From assembly GCA_942492735.1 (NCBI GenBank), contig OW818648.1:2418001-2482000 (forward strand): DNA of 64,000 nucleotides, in the 5' to 3' direction. The notes under the pieces are model-generated. The model saw nothing but the letters and a program-made list of their open reading frames with translations, was not told the DNA's origin and did no database searches. Every line of letters begins with the position of its first letter. Position 1 is the first letter of the stretch. The position numbers were made by a program, and so were the translations under genes. The stretch is from Sporobacter sp942492735. Lineage in GTDB: Bacteria > Bacillota > Clostridia > Oscillospirales > Oscillospiraceae. This document shows, piece by piece, positions 15,739 to 24,458 of this stretch.

Positions 15739-16686
15739 TTATTTTCTATCGATGTCCTGATTGTTTTTCGCCCGGCTCTTCTTGGTTGATACCCTGACGA
15801 TAATAATCACAATGATGGCGATGACGGCGAGAATCAGCAGGACAGGGAGGGACACAACAATACCCATGAACAGGGCCTTGAAGAACGTACCGATGCCTTT
15901 GAGTGTGGCCTGAACACCGTCGCTGATCTGTTCCCAGTAGGTGCGCTGCACGGGAACCTGATCCGTCAATTCCTTCACCTCGGCAATGTGAAGTCTTACC
16001 GTGCTGAAATCGACTTGATTTTGCCAATTTCTCAGGGTAGAGGTCAGTGACTCAATCTGATAGCGGATCTCGGACAGTCTGGCTTCGATCGCGATCATAT
16101 CCTCGACAGTTGTCGCTTTTTCAAGCATGACCAGCAGGCGGTCCTCTTCAATCGCATAAGCGTCAAGACGCGACTGTGTGTCGATGAACTGCGCTGTGAT
16201 GTTCTGCGACGTTGTGTTGGCGTTCAGAACGTTGCCAAGGAGGGGGAGGCTGCCCGTTATGCTTTTGAAATTGGCTACAGGGACGCGGATGGTGTAGTCG
16301 GCGGAACGGAATGTTGTGAGCCCGTAGCTGTTTCCGCTGATATAGGAAGTTTCAACGAAAGCGTTGTATTTGCTCAGCAGCATATCAACATTTTTTATGG
16401 TTTCCTCGAATTTGGTTGTTTCGATTGTTGAGCTGTAATTATAGATAATTTTGTCGCCGGAGAGGGAAGCAACGAAACTGCCGGATGTGAGGGCGTTGCC
16501 CTTGTCATCAACGGCCCCATCTCCGGAGCCGGATTCCCCCTTATCTTCTACAGGCATCCCAGGTGCGGCTTCGTAATCATTGCCGTAGTTACCGGTAGGA
16601 GCTGTGCCGGTTGAGGATCCGCCGCATGATGCCAAAAGAGCTGTTATCAAAAGGACTGCAATCACGATAGAAATAATCTTTTTCAT
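15739..16686 (-). CDS. DUF4349 lipoprotein
   Basis: The 315-residue lipoprotein has signal peptide 1-20 and lipobox LLASC (Cys21), a Gly/Asp-rich linker, then a DUF4349 region: an ETTKFEETIKNVDMLL segment, a TIRVP strand and a helical hairpin (TQSRLDAYAIEEDRLLVML, then LSEIRYQIESLTSTL) that should be coiled coil. A transmembrane helix (about 270-300) precedes a short basic tail. It is thus anchored at both ends on the outer membrane face. Function of the family is unknown. The ATG at 16686 has AAGGAGG at 16694-16700; longer starts lack a site. It is a separate unit from the ABC genes upstream. Confidence 0.85.
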   Translation of the reverse strand: MKKIISIVIAVLLITALLASCGGSSTGTAPTGNYGNDYEAAPGMPVEDKGESGSGDGAVDDKGNALTSGSFVASLSGDKIIYNYSSTIETTKFEETIKNVDMLLSKYNAFVETSYISGNSYGLTTFRSADYTIRVPVANFKSITGSLPLLGNVLNANTTSQNITAQFIDTQSRLDAYAIEEDRLLVMLEKATTVEDMIAIEARLSEIRYQIESLTSTLRNWQNQVDFSTVRLHIAEVKELTDQVPVQRTYWEQISDGVQATLKGIGTFFKALFMGIVVSLPVLLILAVIAIIVIIIVRVSTKKSRAKNNQDIDRK

Positions 16687-16771
16687 ATTAATCCTCCTTA
16701 TGCTGCTCATTTTATTCTCCGTGTAAGGCTATGATTAAGACGCATGTTATTTCAAAGATGTTCCATTACAG

Positions 16772-17545
16772 TTAGAGAACCTTCGCGAGGAAATTCTGAA
16801 GCCGTTCGCTCTGCGGATGGCTGAAAAGCTCTTCAGGCGTATTCTCTTCGATGATTTTTCCGTAATCCATAAAGATGACACGCGAACCCACCTCGCGGGC
16901 AAAGCCCATTTCGTGCGTCACAACGACCATTGTCATCCCGTCATGGGCCAGCTGCTTCATAACATCGAGCACCTCACCGACCATTTCGGGGTCGAGTGCG
17001 CTCGTCGGCTCGTCGAACAGCATGACGTCGGGGTCCATGCAGAGCGCCCGTACGATGGCGATGCGCTGCTTCTGCCCGCCGGAGAGCTGACTTGGGTAAG
17101 CGTCCGCCCTGTCCTCGAGTCCGACGCGCTTTAAAAGGGCCATCGCCGTTTCTTCCGCCTCGGCTTTCGTTTTCTTAAGAAGTGTGATTGGCGCCGCCGT
17201 CATGTTTTTCAAGACCGTCATATGAGGAAACAAGTTGAAATGCTGGAACACCATTCCCATTTTCTGCCGGTGCAGGTTGATATCGGTTTTCGGGTCGGTA
17301 ATATCAATACCCTCGAATAATATCGTACCGCCGGTGGGTACCTCGAGCAGGTTAAGACATCGCAGGAACGTGGATTTTCCGCTGCCGGAAGGGCCGATGA
17401 CAACGACGACCTCGCCGTGCTGTACTTCAGCGTCAATTCCGTCGAGTGCTTTGATTATGCCGCCCTTGAAATACTTTTGAAGCCCGATGACTTTGATCAT
17501 CGTATCAGTGCTCATCGCATTAGTGCTAGTCGCATTAGTGGTCAC
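16772..17545 (-). CDS. glnQ: Polar amino acid ABC transporter ATPase
   Basis: The 257-residue ABC ATPase of the GlnQ/HisP group has Walker A GPSGSGKST, the Q-loop in GMVFQHFNLFPHMT, the signature LSGGQKQRIAIVRAL and Walker B VMLFDEPTSALD followed by the switch His in VVTHEMGFA. It powers uptake of a polar amino acid with the permease and binding protein encoded just upstream. The first codon appears to be GTG at 17545 with AAAGGAGG at 17556-17563; the ATGs at codons 11 and 16 are alternatives, with the conserved sequence starting only at the second. Its start overlaps the permease stop by 11 bases. Confidence 0.92.
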   Translation of the reverse strand: MTTNATSTNAMSTDTMIKVIGLQKYFKGGIIKALDGIDAEVQHGEVVVVIGPSGSGKSTFLRCLNLLEVPTGGTILFEGIDITDPKTDINLHRQKMGMVFQHFNLFPHMTVLKNMTAAPITLLKKTKAEAEETAMALLKRVGLEDRADAYPSQLSGGQKQRIAIVRALCMDPDVMLFDEPTSALDPEMVGEVLDVMKQLAHDGMTMVVVTHEMGFAREVGSRVIFMDYGKIIEENTPEELFSHPQSERLQNFLAKVL

Positions 17546-18263
17546 TGTTACGCAGCCTCCTTTCGAGTTTGCCGACGAGCCACGTAAAGAACATGACTAG
17601 GACAAGATATATCAAAGCAACAGCAATAAGGGGCATAAAAGGAGAGTACGTCCGTCCGACAATAATATAACCGCCCTTGGCAAGGTCCTGAACTGCGACA
17701 TAACCGGCAACGGAGGTCTCCTTTAAAAGCACGATGAATTCGTTTGCCAGTGCGGGCAAAACGTTTTTAAATGCTTGTGGTATGATAATATACCGCATGG
17801 TCTGAATGTAATTGAAGCCCAGGCTGCGCCCGGCTTCCATCTGGCCTATATCTATTGACATTATACCGCTTCTGAAAATCTCGGCGACATAGGCACCAGA
17901 ATTGATTCCGAAAGTCAGCATGCCAATTAGAACGCCGTTTTTTGAGGAGGCGAAAATGAGGAAGTATGCAATCAGAAGCTGCACAACAACAGGTGTGCCG
18001 CGAATGACGGTCAAATATATTTTGCAGATAATATTAAATAATATCAAAAAGGAACGACCGGGACCGCGGCGCATTATTTCGATGTTTTTATCATGGGTTG
18101 ATCGAACAATTGATACAATAATACCGATAGCGATCCCGATCAGAACTGCAACAAAAGTGATTTTCAGCGTTGCGCCCAGTCCATTCCAGAGATACTTCCA
18201 TCGATTTTCGTCAATAAAATTCATAATAAACTGTGATTTCAGGTTTGCAAACCAATCTTGCAA
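17535..18263 (-). CDS. Polar amino acid ABC transporter permease
   Basis: The 242-residue membrane protein has about five transmembrane segments. It has the HisM/GlnP-type permease features: GLGATLKITFVAVLIGIAIG at the first helix, the TPVVVQLLI segment, and the EAA loop (ARSLGFNYIQTMRYIIIPQA) that docks on the ATPase. It forms the membrane channel of the importer, probably as a dimer. The start is TTG at 18263 behind GGAGGGAG. A hairpin separates it from the binding-protein gene. Confidence 0.9.
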   Translation of the reverse strand: MQDWFANLKSQFIMNFIDENRWKYLWNGLGATLKITFVAVLIGIAIGIIVSIVRSTHDKNIEIMRRGPGRSFLILFNIICKIYLTVIRGTPVVVQLLIAYFLIFASSKNGVLIGMLTFGINSGAYVAEIFRSGIMSIDIGQMEAGRSLGFNYIQTMRYIIIPQAFKNVLPALANEFIVLLKETSVAGYVAVQDLAKGGYIIVGRTYSPFMPLIAVALIYLVLVMFFTWLVGKLERRLRNSDH

Positions 18264-18299
18264 GAGGCTCCCTCCTTTTTGCCATGTTATAAGTATTAA

Positions 18300-18327
18300 A
18301 TAGGGGCGGACAAGCCGCCCCTATTTA
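18300..18327 (-). terminator. Intercistronic hairpin after the binding-protein gene
   Basis: Arms aaataggggcgg and ccgcccctattt surround a short loop. It lies between the solute-binding protein gene and the permease gene and lacks a long T-run. It probably reduces readthrough or protects the upstream message, giving excess binding protein. Confidence 0.65.
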
Positions 18328-18343
18328 ATATTTTATTTATTTT

Positions 18344-19117
18344 TTATGATTTAATATACTTATCAATAATCTTTTGGACAGTACCGTCTTTGATCAAGCC
18401 TTCCAGAGCGCTGTTGACAGCTTCGCTGAGTTCAGTGTTATTTTTCGGCATAGCAATGGCATATTGCTCTTCGACATACTTTGTTTCAAGGATAATGAGG
18501 CCGGGATTGGCAGCGACATAAGCTTTGGCAGGCTCATTGTCGATAACAACGCATTCGACTTTGTCGGTGATAAGCGCTTGAACTGCGTCAGCGCCCTTAT
18601 TATAACGGTTAATTGTCGCAAGTGCCTCATCCTCAAGGTCCCACGTTGTATAGAGGTCGCCGGTCGTGCTCTGCTGTACACCGATTGTATGGCCGCCGGC
18701 AAACAGATCGTCAACGCTTGTAATGGGGCTGCCTTCCTTGACAATGATAACCTGAACGCCTGTGGCATAGCTTGTCGAGAAATCAACGTTTACCTTGCGA
18801 TCTTCGGTTACGGTCATACCGGCCAGACCGACGTCGGCTTTACCGCTTTGAACAGCTGCGATAATGGCTTCGAAATCCATATCGCTGATTTCAAGCTTTA
18901 AACCAAGCTTTTCAGCAATAGCACCAGCGATTTCCGCATCAATACCGACGATGGGACCACCGCCCTCCTCGTGATATTCATACGGCGGGAATTCGGCGTT
19001 TGTTGCCATTGTCAAAACACCTTTTGTTACTGTTGTCGTTTTTTTGCCGCAAGCAGCGAGGCTAAAAAGCATAGCCAGCATAAGAACAGCTGCTATAATT
19101 CTCCATGTTTTTTTCAC
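18344..19117 (-). CDS. Polar amino acid ABC transporter substrate-binding lipoprotein
   Basis: The 257-residue periplasmic-type binding protein has signal peptide 1-22, lipobox LAAC (Cys23), and the SBP family 3 fold: ATNAEFPPYEYHEEG at the start of lobe 1, VGIDAEIAGAIAEKLGL, DVGLAGMTVTEDRKVNVDFS and a C-terminal GLIKDGTVQKIIDKYI. It captures an amino acid at the outer membrane face and hands it to the permease. The ligand (Gln, Cys, Arg or similar) cannot be fixed by eye. It is the first gene of the importer operon and has a strong promoter at 19154-19182. Confidence 0.92.
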   Translation of the reverse strand: MKKTWRIIAAVLMLAMLFSLAACGKKTTTVTKGVLTMATNAEFPPYEYHEEGGGPIVGIDAEIAGAIAEKLGLKLEISDMDFEAIIAAVQSGKADVGLAGMTVTEDRKVNVDFSTSYATGVQVIIVKEGSPITSVDDLFAGGHTIGVQQSTTGDLYTTWDLEDEALATINRYNKGADAVQALITDKVECVVIDNEPAKAYVAANPGLIILETKYVEEQYAIAMPKNNTELSEAVNSALEGLIKDGTVQKIIDKYIKS

Positions 19118-19153
19118 TTTTATTCACTCCATATTCAAAAAATAATATGTTGA

Positions 19154-19182
19154 ATTATACTACGATAGACGGCGTTTATCAA
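19154..19182 (-). promoter_or_regulatory. Sigma-A promoter for the amino acid importer
   Basis: Minus strand TTGATA (19177-19182), 17-base spacer, TATAAT (19154-19159), 37 bases before the ATG. Confidence 0.8.
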
Positions 19183-19220
19183 TTTATTTTTCGCGCTTTC
19201 CTGAGAAAACAAGTAAACAT

Positions 19221-19258
19221 GCAAAAACCGCCATAAAATTTGCATAATACGGCGGTCT
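19221..19258 (-). terminator. Terminator of the glycolytic operon
   Basis: On the minus strand gaccgcc and ggcggt pair across a 17-base AT-rich loop, followed by ttttt; it sits 30 bases after the enolase stop. Confidence 0.75.
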
Positions 19259-19285
19259 TCATAAATTGCTCTTACCGAAAAATGG

Positions 19286-20569
19286 TTATATGTTGAAAAA
19301 GACGTTTTTCCCGGGGTAATACGCCGCTTTACCGAGCTCCTCTTCGATACGCAGAAGCTGATTGTATTTTGCAACGCGGTCTGTTCTGCTCGGAGCGCCG
19401 GTTTTGATTTGCCCGGCGTTTAAGGCCACGGCGACATCGGCAATCGTTGTGTCCTCCGTCTCGCCGGAGCGGTGCGAGATAACTGCGGTATAACTGCTGC
19501 ATTGAGCAATTCTGACAGCCTCAAATGTTTCGGTGAGTGTCCCGATTTGATTGAGCTTGACAAGAAGGGAATTGGCAACGCCGAGCTCGACACCGCGGCG
19601 GAGTCTTGATGGATTCGTCACAAAGAGGTCGTCGCCGACGAGCTGAATCTTTTTGCCGAGCGCGTCGGTGAGCATTTTCCAGCCTTCCCAGTCTTCCTCC
19701 GCCATGCCGTCCTCAATGGAGATGATCGGATATTTAGAAACGAAATCCGTCCACATGGTGACCATATCCTGACGCGTCATGATGGTTTTGCGTTTTGGCA
19801 GGTGATAACAGCCGTCTGTCTCGTCAAACCATTCCGATACCGCCGGATCCATTGCGATATAGAAGTCCTTGCCTGGCTCATAGCCGGCTTTGTGGATGGC
19901 ATTCATGAGTGCCTTTAACGCGTCTTCATCCGTTTCCAGGTTCGGTGCGTATCCGCCTTCATCGCCGACACCGGTCGAGGGGACGAGCGTTTTCAACGTA
20001 TGAAAAACTTCGGTGGACATCCGCAGCGCTTCTCTGAAGCTCGTCGCCGAAACGGGCATAATCATAAATTCCTGTATATCAACGCTGTTGGACGCATGCG
20101 CGCCGCCGTTTAAGACATTCATCATCGGGACGGGCATTGTGTTGACGCCGGTTCCGCCCAGATATCTGTACAAAGGCAGGCCGACAGCGAGTGCCGACGC
20201 TTTTGCCGAGGCCAGAGAAACGCCCAGTATGGCGTTGGCACCAAGGCGTGATTTATTGGGTGTACCGTCTAATTCATTCAACGTCTGATCGAGGACCATT
20301 TGTTCGAGCGCGTTTTTGCCGATCAGCGCGCCGGCGATTTCGCCGTTGATGCTTGCTACTGCAGACAGAACACCTTTGCCGAGATAGCGGCTTTTGTCTC
20401 CGTCACGTTTTTCACACGCCTCAAACTGTCCGGTCGACGCTCCTGAGGGAACAGCTGCGCGTCCGACTGTGCCGTCGCTGAGGCAGACCTCCGCCTCGAC
20501 AGTAGGGTTGCCTCTTGAATCAAGAATTTCGCGGCCTATGACGCCGGTAATCTCTAAATAACGTTTAAT
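19286..20569 (-). CDS. eno: Enolase, with an apparent ATT start codon
   Basis: Converts 2-phosphoglycerate to phosphoenolpyruvate. The 427-residue protein, a normal enolase length, has REILDSRGNPTVE near the start, AAVPSGASTG, NGGAHASNSVDIQEFM, SIEDGMAEEDWEGW, the catalytic Lys in LLVKLNQIGTLTE and SHRSGETEDTTIADVAV. The first ATG in frame is at 20299, far inside the conserved sequence. Homology runs upstream to the codons I-K-R-Y-L-E-I, just after a stop (20576-20578). The only sensible start is ATT at 20567-20569, nine bases after a perfect GGAGG (20579-20583). It is the last gene of pgk-tpiA-gpmI-eno. An ATG-to-ATT sequencing error would explain this equally well. Confidence 0.93.
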   Translation of the reverse strand: MKRYLEITGVIGREILDSRGNPTVEAEVCLSDGTVGRAAVPSGASTGQFEACEKRDGDKSRYLGKGVLSAVASINGEIAGALIGKNALEQMVLDQTLNELDGTPNKSRLGANAILGVSLASAKASALAVGLPLYRYLGGTGVNTMPVPMMNVLNGGAHASNSVDIQEFMIMPVSATSFREALRMSTEVFHTLKTLVPSTGVGDEGGYAPNLETDEDALKALMNAIHKAGYEPGKDFYIAMDPAVSEWFDETDGCYHLPKRKTIMTRQDMVTMWTDFVSKYPIISIEDGMAEEDWEGWKMLTDALGKKIQLVGDDLFVTNPSRLRRGVELGVANSLLVKLNQIGTLTETFEAVRIAQCSSYTAVISHRSGETEDTTIADVAVALNAGQIKTGAPSRTDRVAKYNQLLRIEEELGKAAYYPGKNVFFNI

Positions 20570-20612
20570 AAAACCTTACCTCCAACCAAATAAATCATTC
20601 TTACTCATTTGT

Positions 20613-22136
20613 TTACCGTTTTGTGATCAGTGATTTGCCTGTCATCTGCATCGGTTTTTCAAGACCCATCAGATCAAGAATTGTCGGCGCAATGTCGGCC
20701 AGCTTCCCCTGACGGAGCTGAACATCTGCCCCAACGAGAATAAAAGGTACCGGATATGTGCTGTGTGCTGTTTGAACCGCAGAGCTCGCAATGTCAAGCA
20801 TTTCCTCAGCGTTGCCATGATCGGCAGTGATGATGCTAACCCCGCCCATTTGCGCTGTGGCCTCAATAACATCACCGACACACGCATCGACCGTCTCAAC
20901 AGCCTTGACGGCAGCAGTGAAGACGCCCGTATGTCCGACCATGTCGCAATTAGCGTAATTCATAATAATCACATCATAAATCCCGCTTTTGATCCTTTTA
21001 ACCACTTCACGCGTTAATTCTCTGGCGCTCATCTCGGGGATCAGATCGTATGTCGGGAATTGCTTCGGGGAGGGAACCAGAAGCCTGTCCTCACCCTTGC
21101 AGATCGTCTCGGTTCCGCCGTTGAAGAAGAAAGTCACATGCGCATATTTCTCGGTTTCCGCGGCACGCAGCTGTGTGAGACCGAGACTGCTGATTGTTTC
21201 TCCGAATGTGTTCTCAAGAGAATCCGGTGGATAGGCGACCGTGACGTTCGGCATTTTCTCGTCATATTGGGTCGTACAGACAAAATGGAGCGGGAAATAG
21301 CCCTTCTTTCTTGGGAAAGCGCTAAAATCCTTATCGACAAATGCTCTTGTAATTTCTCTGGACCGGTCAGGACGGAAATTGATAAATACAACCGCGTCGC
21401 CGGATTTAATAAGACCGGCCTTGTCGCATACGACGGGTTTTATAAATTCATCTGTCACACCGGCGTCGTAAGACTTCGCTATTGCATGCAGCGGATCTTT
21501 GTCAACGATGCCCTCGCCGTTCACCATCGCGCTATATGCGGCAAACACGCGTTCCCATCTGTTATCCCGGTCCATTGCATAAAAGCGCCCCATCATGGTA
21601 GCAATTTTGCCGACGCCGATCTCAGCGCATTTATCGATGATTTTCTCGATATCGGCTTTACCGGAATTCGGAAGCGTATCACGCCCATCCATAAAGCAGT
21701 GCAGAAATACAGAATTTAGGCCGTGCTGCTTTGCCATCTCAAGGAAAGCCCATAAATGGTCAATATGGCTGTGCACGCCGCCGGGTGACATAAGGCCGAT
21801 GAGATGAAGGGCGGCGTCGTCCTTTTTACAGATGTCCATCACATCACTGTATACTTTGTTCTTGAAAAAGCCGCCGTTCACAATATCCCGCGTGATTCTG
21901 GTCAGATCTTGATAAACGACGCGTCCTGCGCCGATATTCGTATGCCCGACCTCACTGTTGCCAATCTGCCCTTCCGGTAATCCGACATCTTCTCCGGAGG
22001 CGGAGAGCGTCGTGTTCGGGCATGTTTCAAATAACCTGTCGAGCACCGGCGTTGCTGCAGCGGCGATCGAATTGCCGCTTGTTCTCGGCGAGAGTCCATA
22101 GCCATCCATGATAATCAGGGTTGTAGGTATTCTCAT
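20613..22136 (-). CDS. gpmI: 2,3-bisphosphoglycerate-independent phosphoglycerate mutase
   Basis: The 507-residue enzyme interconverts 3- and 2-phosphoglycerate using two Mn ions. It belongs to the alkaline phosphatase superfamily: metal Asp11 in IIMDGYGLS, the phospho-acceptor Ser61 in GNSEVGHTNIGAGR, HCFMDGRDT for substrate binding, and metal ligands in NYANCDMVGHTG and ITADHGNAE near the C-terminus. Length is typical. The start ATG is preceded by GGCGGAG. It lies 41 bases after tpiA and 43 before eno in one operon. Confidence 0.96.
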   Translation of the reverse strand: MRIPTTLIIMDGYGLSPRTSGNSIAAAATPVLDRLFETCPNTTLSASGEDVGLPEGQIGNSEVGHTNIGAGRVVYQDLTRITRDIVNGGFFKNKVYSDVMDICKKDDAALHLIGLMSPGGVHSHIDHLWAFLEMAKQHGLNSVFLHCFMDGRDTLPNSGKADIEKIIDKCAEIGVGKIATMMGRFYAMDRDNRWERVFAAYSAMVNGEGIVDKDPLHAIAKSYDAGVTDEFIKPVVCDKAGLIKSGDAVVFINFRPDRSREITRAFVDKDFSAFPRKKGYFPLHFVCTTQYDEKMPNVTVAYPPDSLENTFGETISSLGLTQLRAAETEKYAHVTFFFNGGTETICKGEDRLLVPSPKQFPTYDLIPEMSARELTREVVKRIKSGIYDVIIMNYANCDMVGHTGVFTAAVKAVETVDACVGDVIEATAQMGGVSIITADHGNAEEMLDIASSAVQTAHSTYPVPFILVGADVQLRQGKLADIAPTILDLMGLEKPMQMTGKSLITKR

Positions 22137-22177
22137 TATTAATTCTCCGCCGTTTATAACGGCATTATTCTAAGCAG

Positions 22178-22957
22178 TTAGGTCGGGTCCTGATTCGCGG
22201 CATCGACAATTGCGGCAAATTCCTTCGGTGTGAGCGAAGCGCTGCCGATGAGGCCGCCGTCAATATCGGGCTGGGCGAGGAGCTCGCGGGCATTTGACGC
22301 GTTCATGGAGCCGCCGTAGAGAATAGATACAGCCCTGGCCGTCCGCGCACCGTACATGTTCCGAATGACTGTGCGGATTGTATTGCACACAGCCGCCGCT
22401 TCCGCGCTTGTCGCTGTTTTGCCGGTGCCGATTGCCCATATCGGTTCATAGGCGATGACGACGCGGCGCATTTTTGCCGCCGGCACACCGGATAGCGCCG
22501 TTTTGACCTGCAGCGTCACCAGCTCAGCCGTAATGCCCATTTCCCTCTGCAGTAAGCTTTCACCGACGCATATGATCGGACGCAGATTGACTTTCAGCGC
22601 TGCCTGGACTTTTTCATTGACGATCAAATCGTTTTCGCCGAAAAGCTGCCGCCGTTCGCTGTGACCGATGATGACATAATGCATACCGAGATCAGAAAGC
22701 TGTGCACCCGAAACTTCGCCGGTATATGCACCTTTTTCTCTTTCACTGAGATTCTGCGCGCCGACGAGGATACGGCTGTCGCGAAAAGCCTTCTGTACCG
22801 CCGGTATCATAATAAACGGCGGGCAGATCACGATGTCGCACCATTTAGCCTGTGATATAATGGGTTTAAGCTCTTCTGCGTACGCCTTAACGGTTGAGGG
22901 GAGCATATTCATTTTCCAGTTGGCTGCGATAATGGTATTGCGGTATTTTCTGTTCAT
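22178..22957 (-). CDS. tpiA: Triosephosphate isomerase
   Basis: The 259-residue TIM barrel interconverts dihydroxyacetone phosphate and glyceraldehyde 3-phosphate. Active-site residues are present: Asn13 and Lys15 in AANWKMN, the catalytic His in IIGHSERR, the catalytic Glu in IAYEPIWAIGTGKTA (loop 6) and the phosphate-binding YGGSMNASN. It lies 10 bases after pgk. Confidence 0.96.
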   Translation of the reverse strand: MNRKYRNTIIAANWKMNMLPSTVKAYAEELKPIISQAKWCDIVICPPFIMIPAVQKAFRDSRILVGAQNLSEREKGAYTGEVSGAQLSDLGMHYVIIGHSERRQLFGENDLIVNEKVQAALKVNLRPIICVGESLLQREMGITAELVTLQVKTALSGVPAAKMRRVVIAYEPIWAIGTGKTATSAEAAAVCNTIRTVIRNMYGARTARAVSILYGGSMNASNARELLAQPDIDGGLIGSASLTPKEFAAIVDAANQDPT

Positions 22958-22967
22958 GTAATTCTTC

Positions 22968-24161
22968 CTATCTATTTATTAGACATGCAATTCCCGGCAG
23001 ATCCTTGCCCTCCAGGAATTCGAGCGTCGCGCCGCCGCCTGTCGAGACATGCGTCACTTTATCCTCTAAACCGTATTTTCTGATAGCGGCCGCGCTGTCA
23101 CCGCCGCCGATGATGGATATGGCTAATGAATTTGCGAGCGCGGTAGCGACGATTGATGTACCCTCGGCAAATTTTGAAAACTCGAAAACACCCATTGGGC
23201 CGTTCCATATGACGGTTGCTGCTTTGGCAATTTCCTCTGCAAATGCTTTAGCTGTTTCTGGCCCGATATCAAGCCCCATCATATTTTCGGGTATATTCGC
23301 ACTATCGACGACAATAGGTTCGGCGTCATTGGAGAACGCTGTGGCCGCGACGGCATCTACCGGCAGTAGAATCCGAACGCCTAGCGCTTTTGCCCTGTTT
23401 AAAACATCGAGCGCATAATCGAGCTTGTCTTCTTCACAAAGAGATTTGCCGATATTACCGCCGCACGCTTTAATAAACGTGAACGCCATGCCGCCGCCGA
23501 TCAGAAGAGCGTTGACCTTGGTAAGCAGATTGATGATGACACCCAGCTTGTCGGAAACCTTAGAGCCGCCGAGTATGGCGACGAAAGGCCGTTTGGGATT
23601 TAAGAGAGCGCCGCCGATTTGTAGGAGCTCCGCGTCTATCAGAAAGCCGGCGACAGCAGGCAGATAGTGCGATACACCCTCTGTTGACGCGTGCGCGCGA
23701 TGGGCGGTACCAAAGGCGTCGTTCACAAAGATTTCGGCCATGTCGGAGAGCGCTTTGGCGAAGGCGGGGTCGTTCTCCTCCTCTTCCTTATGAAAGCGCA
23801 CGTTTTCGAGAAGCATAATCTCACCCGGGCGCAGCGCTGCCGAGAGCTTCCCGGCGTCTTCACCGATGACGTCACCAGACATGATAACGTGCTTCCCCAG
23901 CAGCTCTGACAAACGGTCGGCGACGACCTTCAAGGACAGCTTCATATTCCACGCGCCGTCAGGGCGACCCAGGTGCGAGCAGACGATAACGGCGGCGTCG
24001 TTGTCTAATAGATATTTGATGGTGGGCAGCGAGGATGTAATGCGTCCTTCATCGGTAATCTCACCGGTCTTCTTATCGAGCGGGACATTGAAATCACAGC
24101 GCAAAAGTATCTTTTTTCCATTGATATCGATATCTTTGATCGACTTTTTGTTGTAGTTCAT
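22968..24161 (-). CDS. pgk: Phosphoglycerate kinase
   Basis: The 397-residue two-lobed kinase makes ATP from 1,3-bisphosphoglycerate. Signatures include LLRCDFNVPLD near the N-terminus, CSHLGRPDG, LLENVRFHKEEE, AFGTAHRAHAST, the Gly-rich ILGGSKVSDKLGV, NGPMGVFEFSKFAEGT and the nucleotide-binding GGGDSAAAIRKYG with THVSTGGGATLEFLEG at the C-terminus. It is the first gene of the operon, with a strong promoter at 24251-24279 and a GGAGG site. No gapA gene precedes it, unlike in many Firmicutes. Confidence 0.97.
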   Translation of the reverse strand: MNYNKKSIKDIDINGKKILLRCDFNVPLDKKTGEITDEGRITSSLPTIKYLLDNDAAVIVCSHLGRPDGAWNMKLSLKVVADRLSELLGKHVIMSGDVIGEDAGKLSAALRPGEIMLLENVRFHKEEEENDPAFAKALSDMAEIFVNDAFGTAHRAHASTEGVSHYLPAVAGFLIDAELLQIGGALLNPKRPFVAILGGSKVSDKLGVIINLLTKVNALLIGGGMAFTFIKACGGNIGKSLCEEDKLDYALDVLNRAKALGVRILLPVDAVAATAFSNDAEPIVVDSANIPENMMGLDIGPETAKAFAEEIAKAATVIWNGPMGVFEFSKFAEGTSIVATALANSLAISIIGGGDSAAAIRKYGLEDKVTHVSTGGGATLEFLEGKDLPGIACLINR

Positions 24162-24250
24162 TACTTCCTCCGCTTAATTATTAGGCGATGCACGGGATAT
24201 GCAGTGCCTTTGTTCAACTGAGATACGTATTATTCGTGGCATTGCATACC

Positions 24251-24279
24251 ATTGTAGTACGGACCGGTTAACTTTTCAA
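24251..24279 (-). promoter_or_regulatory. Sigma-A promoter of the pgk-tpiA-gpmI-eno operon
   Basis: Minus strand TTGAAA (24274-24279), 17-base spacer, TACAAT (24251-24256), about 85 bases before the pgk start. Confidence 0.8.
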
Positions 24280-24289
24280 CATATTTTTT

Positions 24290-24311
24290 TGAACTATTTC
24301 ACTATAGTTCA
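24290..24311. promoter_or_regulatory. Dyad upstream of the glycolytic promoter
   Basis: Perfect 8-bp arms TGAACTAT and ATAGTTCA lie around a 6-base centre, about 10 bases upstream of the -35 box of the pgk promoter. The place and size fit an activator or repressor operator; no cognate regulator is identified. It also lies about 70 bases upstream of the divergent glycosyltransferase promoter. Confidence 0.45.
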
Positions 24312-24383
24312 TATCATAATTACCCCAATACTATAAAAGTTATGCACTAATTCGTTAAAAACACAAGAAATCGGATAAAATAT

Positions 24384-24412
24384 TTGCATATACCCGACAT
24401 TTTGATTATACT
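24384..24412 (+). promoter_or_regulatory. Sigma-A promoter for the glycosyltransferase gene
   Basis: TTGCAT (24384-24389), 17-base spacer, TATACT (24407-24412), about 47 bases before the TTG start. Confidence 0.75.
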
Positions 24413-24458
24413 GTGATTTAATATTGCGCTGTATGCTGTGACGGTAGGAGAGATAAAG

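Noticed and set aside
19286..20299. Enolase starting at ATG 20299 (337 residues)
   Set aside because: About 90 conserved residues including REILDSRGNPT lie upstream in the same open frame, so this would delete the N-terminal domain.
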